64,000 nucleotides of DNA, taken from Neostapfia colusana (lineage: Eukaryota; Streptophyta; Magnoliopsida; Poales; Poaceae). The position numbers and the translations under genes are program-made. A model generated the notes under the pieces. It worked only from the letters and a program-made list of their open reading frames with translations, made no database searches and was not told the origin of the DNA. Of this stretch, positions 1-9,453 are shown piece by piece (within the stretch, counting starts at the first letter, position 1; each line of letters opens with the position of its first letter). The stretch spans positions 49,569,652 through 49,633,651 of the forward strand of contig JASWHV010000012.1 of the NCBI GenBank assembly GCA_030760725.1. Reading direction: 5' to 3'.

Positions 1-133
1 AAATCTGTATATATACATGGTAGGAAATGTTTTATTTTTGGAACACATGTATATTCCACGTATATATTTATATATAAATACAAAACACCATGATCCATAG
101 TGGTCAGAGTGAGTCATTCGAATAATTCCTACA
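1..133 (+). mobile_element. 3' end of the left LTR of an outer Ty1/copia element
   Basis: AT-rich sequence ending in CTACA and followed at once by a tRNA-iMet-like primer-binding site and a gag start, which is the order expected at the inner edge of a left LTR. Its own left end lies outside the window. The gag reading frame resumes at 12437 beyond Tekay-1, which supports this reading. No second LTR is visible for comparison. Confidence 0.55.
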
Positions 134-146
134 TGGTAACAGAGCC
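134..146 (+). other. Primer-binding site of outer copia element
   Basis: TGGTAACAGAGCC differs at one base from the initiator-tRNA-Met complement TGGTATCAGAGCC found in the other elements of this window. It directly abuts the LTR end at 133. Confidence 0.6.
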
Positions 147-177
147 ACTGCTCTAGTTTTTCGCACATCCAATCGCC

Positions 178-261
178 ATGGCCTCCACAACCAAGATCAC
201 CATCGCCACTCCCATCCTCCTTCTCCATTCGCATCAGCGAGAAGCTGGTGTCCAACAATTA
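178..261 (+). pseudogene. gag: N-terminal gag fragment of outer copia element, part 1
   Basis: An ATG at 178 opens a reading frame starting MASTTKITIATP, 31 bases after the primer-binding site. After a probable 1-base frameshift the next frame reads ISEKLVSNN, the start of a typical copia Gag motif (EKL..NNYLLW). The motif is cut at 261 by Tekay-1 and continues at 12437 as YLLRKTQVLSAIRAH. The rest of Gag is not visible because a CACTA element interrupts the frame again at 12477. The call rests on this short motif and its position. Confidence 0.5.
257..261. repeat. Target-site duplication (left) of Tekay-1
   Basis: AATTA directly precedes the TGTCACACC LTR terminus and recurs at 12432-12436 directly after the other end. 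Confidence 0.9.
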
Positions 262-3200
262 TGTCACACCCGGTTTCTCCGAAGAACAACCGAGTGAATA
301 TCACATGTATGCCAGGATCATTTTCTCATACATGTGATGACAAATAGTGAAGCATCATTTATTACAAGCCAGGTGTCGAATATAAATAAGTCTTACATAG
401 TATACGTCTCGATGGACGATAAATAGTTCATGACACGTAAATAAAGCAGCAGCGGAATATAAATCTTGTGGGCTTCGTCACAGGCGTTGCCCGGGGGACT
501 CCGTGAACCTAGAATCCTTCCTCGGGTCCGAAGTCTTGGTCATTGAACACCACATCATCCCCTTGACCTGAGCAGCAATTTAAACCAACAAATATGCAAG
601 TTTGAGTACCGTTGGTACTCAGCAAGTGTGGGAAAGTTATATCATGCATGGCTAGAGCAAGGAGAGGTTGAACTCATGGTTAAAGCACTACGCAATTATT
701 ACCTATCACCTTAGCTTAATAAGCACCTACATTACTACACAGGTGAAATGGATCCCAATCTCCCAACCCATCATCAATATCAAGTAACCATAACATCATT
801 TCCAATGTTAAGCTCCCCGCTTAACATCCACAACTTCCAAAATCATCATCCTCTAATCATGAATAAGTCCAAGCCGCTCTTGACCGTGAGCACGACTGTC
901 ATGACAGTTTTGACTCTGTAGAGTTTGCACCACTGTACCCACATGTAGTGATTTCATCCCCCGTTGCCGGGTGGACTAAAAGAACCTCCGTTATGCCAGT
1001 GGCCGCGAACCACATTCACACTTCCCAGGTGTGTAGCCAGGAGATCACTACGAAGCCTTTACAATGGGATTCCCGACGAGCGTGGGCCCACTGAGGTTTC
1101 ACCCCTAACAGCATACAAGAGGCTCCAACCCCGCTGCAGTGGCCCCCTCTTGAGCCTTGCGGTTCATACGGTAGGCCAGCTGACACTTATTCCCTGCACC
1201 ATCCAACACACCCATACTACGTCGGGGATACACCTAATTAATTGGCCAAGCTGCCCCATCTCAGCATGTGGTTGGCACGGTAAAGCCTGGTTACATGCTC
1301 CATGAACCGGTCCTTAGGATCCAGGCAAGTACTAAACACAAACCCGAGTCTCGTGCACCCAGCACCAACCAAATCATCCAACTTGCCTCGATCCTTACCT
1401 CTACATAACTCATAATATCTCATTCAAGAGTAAGGTAAATAAATTGATGATCTCATATCCAAATTATCTCATTCTAAGCATGGCTAAGCATAAGCATATA
1501 AATAAATGACATGATAAAATAAAATCCCAACCCAAGCTACAAGGAAACAAGGTAATGCAATTCTAGGGAAACTTCCTAGCATGGGTTTCATATTTCAATT
1601 GACAATGCAAATAATTCTATCTACACATCCTAGTATAGGATCAAAGTGGTCAAGGACACTTGCCTTCTTCCTGCTGCTATGAGAATGGAAAGTCTTGGTC
1701 TTGGAAGGGGAGAACTTGCTCTGGGGCAGGTTCTACTCATGCCAATACACATAGCAAAAGAAAACAACAATACATAAGACATAGTTCACACTTTCACTTC
1801 ATACAACCCACACATATATACATATGATAGTTATTCACCTTTCTAAGTGTTGTGGTTACTCTAGATCTGTTGATTTTTAGCCTACATGCACTTTTAAACA
1901 TATGTATATGATTTCTAACTTTTGTATTCAGATTTCTGTTTGCACACTATATATGAATTTCCAATGTGAACAAATTCTTTATACACTTCTTAGCTACCAA
2001 GTTTGCATGAAAGGTAATTTCCTACTCCAAATAGGTTTTCGGATCTTCTACAAAATCCTAAACTGAAGTTTTTGGATTTGGAGACCCCATTTATCATTTT
2101 CTAATTATGCATACCTATTTTCCTATATTTTCAGATTTATTTTCTATGCCTAAAAGTGAGTTTTAATATTAACTACTAGGGCATATCATCTAAACAGAAT
2201 AGGTTCTGATCTAAAACATTAAATAATATATTTTTGAACTTCTCCTCTGATGTGAACTAATTTAAATTTATTTTACCAATTTTCATAATTATTTCCTAAC
2301 CCAAAAATGTGTCCCTATAACTAATAAATGTGAACAATCAATTAGACAGATGCATTTCAGCCAAAAAATCTATTTTTAACTCATTCTAAAGTTTTCCAAG
2401 TGCTAGGAGAGTTTAAGTTTGAATTTACAATGTGTTTGCCTCACCTTTTAAATTTAAATCCTAATCACATATTCAAATTTCTGAATTTAATAGGGTCAAA
2501 AAAGTAAATCCACCCTACTACAGGGTCTAATTTATTATTTCATAAACTTCCAGGGGTCTAACTACACATAACAGAAGGGTTTTCCTAATTTTTATTAAGT
2601 CCAGGGGCTAAAACTGATTTTTAAATGAATTTACACGAATTTCTGATGTTCCAGGGGCTAGATCAGAAGTTTCTGGGGCTAGCTCGTGTTTTCCGAGATC
2701 CCCAGGGGGTAGCACGTAAGAATCCCGGCCTTTATAACGCGGGGCTGATGTGGACCGTCCGATTTAAAATAGACGGCTGAGATTATAATGCGAAGCGGTA
2801 CGGGTTAGATCTAATAGGAACCGCACGATTTAAAATGGATGGGCCTCAGGGGGCCACTTCGCCCTGGCCGTGCGCGGGCGGCGCTGCCCGGCGGCACGCG
2901 GCGGCGGGAGGCGGCGATCTCGCCGGAGATCTTCGGATTTTCGTCTATACCTCCTAAAACTTGGATTTCATGGCATAGAACGGTAGAGGGGAGGTCGGGG
3001 ATCTCACCTCGGGGTTTTTCTTGAGCTCGGAGGTCCTGGAAGGCGGTCGGCGGCGAGGTCCGAGATGAAATAGCGGCAGTGCTCGCCGGAGCTGCATCTA
3101 GGGTGCAAAACACCGAGTTTTCTTCACCTGCGTGACTCCCCGGAGGCGGTGGAACATGATCGGCGCGTTAGATCAGAAAACCCGAGCAAGGATCGAGAGA

Positions 3201-3675
3201 AAACGGTGATCGAAGCTTCGGTTCTCACCGGAGAGAAAAGTGGAGTGCGCTGGGGAACTCGGCGAGTTTCTGTGCGGGAATTTCACGAGGGGAGGCGGCG
3301 GAGGATCGACTTGGTTAAATAGCAGCATCTGGGGCCGAAGATCGGGCTGTTGGCGCGGTTTTTTGGAGGTTGTTTGGATTCGGGTGAGAAAAGAGTCCCG
3401 GGGTCGGCCGAGCGCGCGGGAGGTGAGGGATGACATGCGGGCCCCGTGTGTCAGTGAGAGTAAGAGAGGGGTGCGGGTTCGGTGCTGGCGCGGGGAGATT
3501 GGGCCGGCTGGTGGGTTTCGGCCCACTGGCCAGTGGGGTTTTTCTTTTTCTTTTTCCATTTCTTTTCTGTTTTGATTTGAATTTGAATTCCAATTTGAAT
3601 TTGAATTTCTGCACCACATGCAATACGTCCAAAAATTTTTAAATTCCCCTCTTAACAGATTTTTGGGGTGTTACA
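262..3675 (-). repeat. 3' LTR of Tekay-1 (about 3.4 kb)
   Basis: On the minus strand the LTR starts TGTAACACCCC and ends GGGTGTGACA. It is about 430 bp longer than the partner LTR at 9454-12431 because the partner carries an internal deletion. The several ORFs of 60-150 codons in it are GC-rich promoter/leader sequence and not supported as genes. The right end (plus coordinates) is followed by a polypurine tract. Confidence 0.93.
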
Positions 3676-3692
3676 GCTCTACCCCCCTTAAA
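3676..3692 (-). other. Polypurine tract of Tekay-1
   Basis: On the minus strand a purine run containing AAGGGGGG precedes the TGTAACACC start of the 3' LTR. This is the plus-strand priming site for reverse transcription. Confidence 0.85.
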
Positions 3693-3720
3693 AGAAATCT
3701 CGTCCTCGAGATTGGTGGTT

Positions 3721-5958
3721 CTAAGAAAACAATTCCGGAAACTGTGCCTTAAGCTCGTCTTCTCGCTCCCGTGTGGCTTCCTCTTCCGAGTGATGCTTCC
3801 ACTGCACCTTGCACATCCGGATTCTTTTATTTCTTGTGAGGTGTTCCGTTGTCTCCAAAACCTTGACCGGTTGCTCGGCATAAGACAGATCCTCTCCTAC
3901 GTCAACCTCATTCATGGGTAACATCTCTTTAGGCGTCCTCAGACATTTCTTGAGCTGTGGCACATGGAATACATCGTGCACATCCGATAGGCGAGCCGGT
4001 AGTTCTAGTTGATATGCCACTTTGCCTTTCCTCTCTAGAACCTGAAAGGGTCCGATGTATCGAGGTGATAACTTCCCTTTTACCTTGAACCGACGAAGTC
4101 CTCGGATAGGTGACACCTTGAGATAAACATAGTCTCCCACATTGAAAATAAGCTCTCTTCTACGTACATCGGCATAACTCTTTTGTCGGGTCTGTGCTAT
4201 CCTCAGGTTGTTGCGAATTTCCCTCACTTTCGCCTCGGCTTCTTGTAGTACCTCGGGTCCAAACACTTTACTTTCCCCGGTCTGGTTCCAAAATAGTGGA
4301 GTTCTGCACTTTCTCCCATACAAAGCCTCAAATGGTGACATCTTCATACTAGCCTGATAGCTGTTGTTATAGGAGAACTCTGCATACGGTAAGTTCTTAT
4401 CCCAACTCCTATTGTTCTTGAGCGCACACGCTCTCAGCATATCTTCAAGGATCTGATTGGTTCTTTCCGTCTGCCCGTCAGTCTGGGGGTGATAGGCAGA
4501 ACTAAAATTTAGATGAGTTCCCATGGTTTCATGTAACTTCTGCCAGAACCTTGAGGTGAACTGTGTCCCTCGATCTGACACTATCTTCTTTGGCACTCCA
4601 TGGAAACACACGATCCTTGACATGTACAATTCTGCCAATTTGGATCCGCTGTAGCTTTCTTTCACGGGGATGAAATGAGCTACCTCGGTTAGCCCGTCGA
4701 TGATGACCCATATCGAATCATATCCCGATTGGGTCCTAGGCAGTCCCACTATGAAATCCATACCGATTTCTTCCCATTTCCATTCAGGCACTTTGAGTGG
4801 TTGCAATAATCCCGCGGGTCGTTGATGTTCTGCTTTCACCAACTGACATGTGTCACATAGGGCAACATGTTCCACGACATCTCGCTCCATGCCATACCAC
4901 CAATACCTGCTCTTGAGGTCATGGTACATCTTCGTACTCCCTGGATGAATGGAATAGTCGGAATCATGAGCCTCCTTAAAAATCAATTCACGGATCTCCT
5001 TCACTTCAGGCACACAGATTCTTTTCCCATGCCACACCGTACCTTGTTCATCCTCTCTGAACCCAGGGGCTTTATTATCCTTGATGAGTTCTCTAATCTC
5101 TTGTATCTTCTCGTCATTCTTTTGACCATTGCGTATGTCTTTCTCTAATGTGGAGTCCACTTCCATGGCGATGGCCTCACCACTATTCACCAGACATAGA
5201 TTGAGTTTTATAACCTCTTCCTTCAATTCTGCAGGCATGTCCTTCAAGCTCAACCTATTGACCTGCACCATCCGGCTTAAAGCATATGCCACGGCGTTCA
5301 CTTTCCCAGGATGATAGTTGATGCCCACATCAAAGTCGTTGATTAGCTCTAACCATCTCCTTTGTCTGAGGTTGAGATCTGGCTGTGTGAAAATGTACTT
5401 TAAGCTCTTATGATCCGTATATATCTCTGTTCTCTTCCCCATTAAGTAATACCACCAGATCTTCAATGCGTGTACCACTGCGGCTAGCTCTAGGTCATGT
5501 GTAGGATAGTTCTTCTCATGTTTTCGGAGTTGTCGGGACGCATAAGCCACGACATGCCCCTCTTGCATGAGAACACATCCCAACCCGTTTCCAGAGGCAT
5601 CGCAGTACACCAAAAAGTTCTTCTGCATATCTGGCATAACTAGCACTGGGGCTGTTGTCAATCTTTTCTTTAGCTCTTGAAAACTCGTCTCGCACTGCGG
5701 TGTCCAGGTGAATGTGATTCCCTTCTCCAACAATTTGGTGAGGGGTCTCGAGATCTTGGAGAAACCCTCGATAAACCGTCGATAATACCCAGCCAATCCT
5801 AAGAAGCTTCGAACTTCCCCGACATTTTCAGGGGTCTTCCACTTCTGCACATCCTCGATCTTGGCGGGATCTACGGAGATTCCTCCCTCCGAGATTATAT
5901 GTCCTAAGAAGGGAACTCTCTTCAGCCAAAACTCACACTTGCTCAACTTGGCATAAGT
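3721..5958 (-). pseudogene. pol: Tekay-1 pol, second part: RT end, RNase H, integrase, chromodomain
   Basis: A 741-codon open stretch lies downstream of a frameshift. In order it holds the RT thumb (FLGLAGYYRRFIEGFS), RNase H (VYCDASGNGLGCVL, then YTDHKSLKYI), the integrase zinc region ending CDTC, the integrase core with MDFIVGLP, SDRGTQF and GQTERTNQ (the D, D and E sites), the GPFQVLERKGKVAYQLELP motif and a chromodomain-like tail (VQWKHHSEEEAT). Two changes would matter for function: the RNase H motif normally ADALSR reads AYALSR, losing an acidic residue, and EATWE in the tail reads EATRE. The frame opens after a missing base near 5951-5960 relative to Tekay-2. The stop at 3721 comes earlier than in Tekay-2 (TAG against TGG). 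Confidence 0.93.
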
Positions 5959-6395
5959 TGGTGTTCTCTCAGCTTTTGCAACACCAACCTTAGATGTCTC
6001 TCATGTTCTTCTTCATCTTTGGAGAAGACGAGAATGTCATCAATGAAAACCACCAAAAATTTGTCCAGATATTCCATGAATACCTTGTTCATGAGATACA
6101 TGAAGTATGTCGGGGCATTAGTTAGCCCGAAAGGCATGACGGTGTATTCATACAGTCCGTTCCGAGATACGAAAGCTATCTTTGGAATATCGGTTTGCCT
6201 CATCTTAAGTTGGTGGTACCCCGACCTGAGATCAATTTTCGAGAACACACAAGCTCCCCTCAACTGATCAAACAAGTCTTCAATGCGGGGTAATGGGTAC
6301 TTGTTCTTGATGGTTACTTCATTCAACGCACGGTAGTCTACGCATAACCTTTGGGTCCCGTCCTTCTTGGGCACAAATATCACTGGAGCTCCCTA
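5943..6395 (-). pseudogene. pol: Tekay-1 pol, reverse transcriptase core
   Basis: This 146-codon open stretch lies between an in-frame TAG at 6393-6395 and the frameshift near 5955. It contains RT motifs IFVPKKDG, LCVDYRALNEVTIKNKYPLP, FSKIDLRSGYHQL, VMPFGLTNAPTYF and the catalytic FIDDILVFSK. The TAG replaces the Trp codon of SSSPWG seen in Tekay-2, so Gag-Pol synthesis would stop just before the RT fingers. The reading frame is otherwise continuous with gag-protease upstream, as expected for a single polyprotein. Confidence 0.92.
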
Positions 6396-8189
6396 GGGTG
6401 AGGAACTAGGACGAATGTACCCCTTTTCTGTCAATTCTCTCAAATGTTCCTTGAGTTCTTCCAGCTGTTTGGAGTCCATCCGATAGGGTCTCTTGTATAT
6501 CGGAGTTGTTCCAGGCACTAGCTCAATCGCGAATTCCACTTCACAATCGGGGGGCATACCTGGCAACTCCTCCGGAAAAACATCTGGATATTCCCTGATG
6601 ATCCTGATCTCCTCCACTTCCACCTCAACTTGATTGAGTTTAATGTCCCTCCTAGGCTCTTGTATGGTTATGAACTTTACTCTTGTGCCACTAGGGTGAG
6701 TTAGTTCCACCGTTCTTGTCGAACAATGGATGATTCCTTTATGTTTGGTCAACCAATCCATACCCAAAATAATATCTATCCCTTGTGAATCTATCACTAT
6801 GAGGTTGGCAGTAAATACTACCCCATTAATGTTTAGATTTACCTTGGGACACACTTGTCTTGTCCTTATCTCTCCCCCTGGAGAGTTTACTGCTAGCATA
6901 TGGTTCATTTGAGTTGTTGCTAGATCATGCTTCTTAACAAACCCTTGAGCAATGAACGGGTGGGTAGCACCAGAATCAAACAACAGGGTTGCAATGTGTA
7001 AATTGGCAGGAAACTTACCAATTACCACGTCAGGTGCCTCTTGTGCTTCCTCCATGGTCACGTGGTTCACCCGTCCTCGCATCACATTCTGTTGTTGGGG
7101 CTGCATGGGCTTCTTCTTTGGGCACTTATGGGCATAGTGCCCCACTTCACCACAGTTGAAGCATTGCACCCCAACCTTAGGTGCCTGGCCTTTGTTGTCT
7201 TGGGGTTGGTTCGGTGGTCCTTGTACTGCTGGTCGAGGTTGATATGTGGGGCGAGGCTGCTGTACAAATTGACATTGTGGCTGTGCTGGTGCTGACGGAG
7301 GCCTGAAATTCGGGTTGTACCCTCTCGGTGCTGAGTAGGGTACCACAACACGGCTCGTCTTCCCTGGGGGTGGCTGCATCAGTCGTGGGCGTGTGTTGCT
7401 ACCCGAGGCTTGGTGTGACCATCCCGCCTTCCTCTTGTTTTCATTTTCCAAGGCCTTCAGCTTCCTCTCCACAACAAATGCTCTGTCTACCATCTTTTGG
7501 AAGCTTTCATAATCGTTGGAGGACATTGCACACTGCATTTCCGCAGTAAGTCCTTCCACAAAGCAGTCCCGTTTCTGCTCATCAGTTTCGATGTCCCGTG
7601 GTGCATAACGGGATAGTTGGGTGAACTTAGTGAGGTATTCCCTCACAATCATGGTTCCTTGCTGCAGTCCCAAGAACTCCTTCCTCTTGTTTTTTAGTTC
7701 ACCCCTTGGTATGTAATGGTTGCGGAAACTGCGCTTGAACTCTTCCCAAGTAATGTTCTCGGGGTCATGGTGGGCTGCCACGAAGGCGGTCCACCAATCA
7801 GCAGCGGGTCCATGCAATTGGTGAGAGGCAAACAGCACCCTCTCATACCCTTGGCATTGTATGATCCTCATCTTGCTCTCGATGGTCTTTAGCCAGTCAT
7901 CTGCCTCCAGAGGTTCAGCAGCACTTGCAAACTTTGGAGGTTGAGTCCCTAGAAACTCACTCAACCTTGGTTGGCGAGGTGCATCTTGTGGAGGTGGAAC
8001 TTAGTGCAAGTTGGCCACCACTTGAGTTAGGCTCTAGATGAGCTGATTCTGATTTTCAAGCATTTGGTGGATGGGATCAGTTCCTTCACGGCGACCACCC
8101 CTGTCTTGTCCTCCAGCAAGATGAGGGTTGCTGGCCTCATCGTTGTTGTTGGCGGGATTGGCACCACGACCCTTTCCTCTTCCGGTCAT
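6393..8189 (-). pseudogene. gag: Tekay-1 gag and protease
   Basis: I place the start at the ATG at 8189 (MTGRGKGRGA), which matches the Tekay-2 start MAGRGKGHGA. From there the frame has two nonsense codons that are Gln codons in Tekay-2 (TAG in QLI-stop-SLTQ and TAA after VVANLH), then stays open from 7964. Domains in order: the retrotransposon Gag domain (EADDWLKTIESKM, then WEEFKRSFRNHYIPRGE), a Pro/Gln-rich linker, a CCHC zinc knuckle (CFNCGEVGHYAHKC) and an aspartic protease with LLFDSGATHPFIA, followed by the pol lead-in EYPDVFPEELPGMPP. A short product could start at the internal Met at 7964, but both early stops show decay. Confidence 0.92.
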
Positions 8190-8509
8190 CTATCATGATC
8201 AACCAGATGTTAATTTAAAGCATTATGCCTTAACTTCCCGAATTTGCTTGTTTAAACATAAACTTTTGAGGCCTTATTATATTAACACTTTCTGAGGGTT
8301 TCACGTCTCACGCAAAAATAAATGCACTCTTAAATTCATAGGGGTTCACACATCAAAGCAAAACATCCTAAAGACGAGGTTGTGGACAAATGCTCATGGC
8401 TTCCACAACTCACGTCACACACCAAACATTTACACACCATAATCTAAGGTATTGACTCGACTACTCGGTAACCTCCTGAATTAAGGGAAAGGACTCTACA
8501 TGACTCGTA
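7965..8509 (-). other. Spacer between the extra ORF and gag of Tekay-1
   Basis: About 320 bp (8190-8509) separates the ORF stop from the gag ATG. It is AT-rich with no ORF, and a homologous spacer is present in Tekay-2 (25417-25729). The rest of this interval is the nonsense-broken start of gag described separately. Confidence 0.6.
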
Positions 8510-9235
8510 TCACTGAGCTGGCTCTTCGGGGTCTTCCTCATTATTGCGGCTGCCCTCTGATTCCGCTTTGGGTGGGGAAGCTGCTGGTGGAGAAGTGCGG
8601 CGACACCTGCTCACCCGGCGGTCTGGGGAGTCAGGAGTCCATGTGTCATTCACGGTGACGCGAAGCAATGCCTCAGTCTCCTTCAGGGTGTCACGAACAT
8701 TCTGAAGCTCCTGCTGACACTCCTGCAGTCGAGTGCTGAGCATAGCAGCATCCTCCAAGCACAGGTCCATGTGCTCATGGGAAGTCCCCTGCTGCACTGG
8801 CGGGTACTTGTACTCCGCGGTGCCACTCTCACGCTGGAGGACATACATGTACTCAGTCCTGTCCAGGTGGCGACGGTAGATGTAATTCTGGCAGGTGATG
8901 GCCTCCCAGGTGACATCCTTCTCGGCATCGACCTGTTTCGCTCGACAAGCTGGAGAGCGGTGGATCTTGAGCATCTGATTTTCATAGATAATCCTCATTT
9001 CTGAACTCCATTCTTCCCGCTTCTCACGAATGGTCCGGGTGGAGCTGTAGTGTATGATTAGCTTGCCCGTATTGCCGGCAGCGTGGAGCATACGCAGTAC
9101 ACGGTGCAACAAGCCTCCTACTACCAATCCGTAGGAGTGGTACGTCACCGGACGATTATCCTCTCTCAAGGCAAGGGCAACTACAGAAACTCTCCCTCCG
9201 GTGGACTTGCGGGCGGTGCGGATCATGCGAACCAT
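8510..9235 (-). CDS. Extra sense ORF between 5' LTR and gag of Tekay-1 (241 aa, unknown function)
   Basis: An intact 241-codon ORF runs in the same direction as gag, separate from it, in the leader downstream of the primer-binding site. I do not recognise the family. The N-terminal half is basic and mixed. Residues about 150-190 (MDLCLEDAAMLSTRLQECQQ and onward) have a heptad-like pattern that suggests a coiled coil, and the C-terminal 40 residues are Pro/Ser/Glu-rich and acidic at the end (EEDPEEPAQ). The ATG is directly preceded by TTTTAG with a T-rich stretch upstream, which looks like a splice acceptor, so a spliced leader is possible. Tekay-2 keeps the last part (25105-25416) but has lost the start. 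Extra ORFs in this position are known in some plant gypsy elements; function here is unproven. Confidence 0.6.
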   Translation of the reverse strand: MVRMIRTARKSTGGRVSVVALALREDNRPVTYHSYGLVVGGLLHRVLRMLHAAGNTGKLIIHYSSTRTIREKREEWSSEMRIIYENQMLKIHRSPACRAKQVDAEKDVTWEAITCQNYIYRRHLDRTEYMYVLQRESGTAEYKYPPVQQGTSHEHMDLCLEDAAMLSTRLQECQQELQNVRDTLKETEALLRVTVNDTWTPDSPDRRVSRCRRTSPPAASPPKAESEGSRNNEEDPEEPAQ

Positions 9236-9436
9236 CTAAAACATAAAGCATTTAAAATTAAGTTAGATAAGAGTTAAACAAAAATTGTATTTTGAATAAA
9301 AGTTGGGGTAAGATGATTAAAGTGACCCATTAAATAACACTTTTCAACCCACACCTTTTGTAAAATAGTTTTTAAGAAAATAGGGTCCTTAAATACGTCC
9401 ATTTCTACCTAGGTTCACGTTCCTACGGGCAACCTT

Positions 9437-9449
9437 GGCTCTGATACCA
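9437..9449 (-). other. Primer-binding site of Tekay-1
   Basis: On the minus strand TGGTATCAGAGCC, complementary to the 3' end of initiator tRNA-Met, lies four bases after the GTGACA end of the 5' LTR. This fixes element polarity. Confidence 0.92.
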
Positions 9450-9453
9450 CTTC

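Noticed and set aside
964..1305. 113-codon ORF, repeated at 10155 and as reverse-complement ORFs at 24847
   Set aside because: It lies in Tekay LTR sequence, recurs only because the LTR is repeated, and shows no domain. Its antisense frame is open too.
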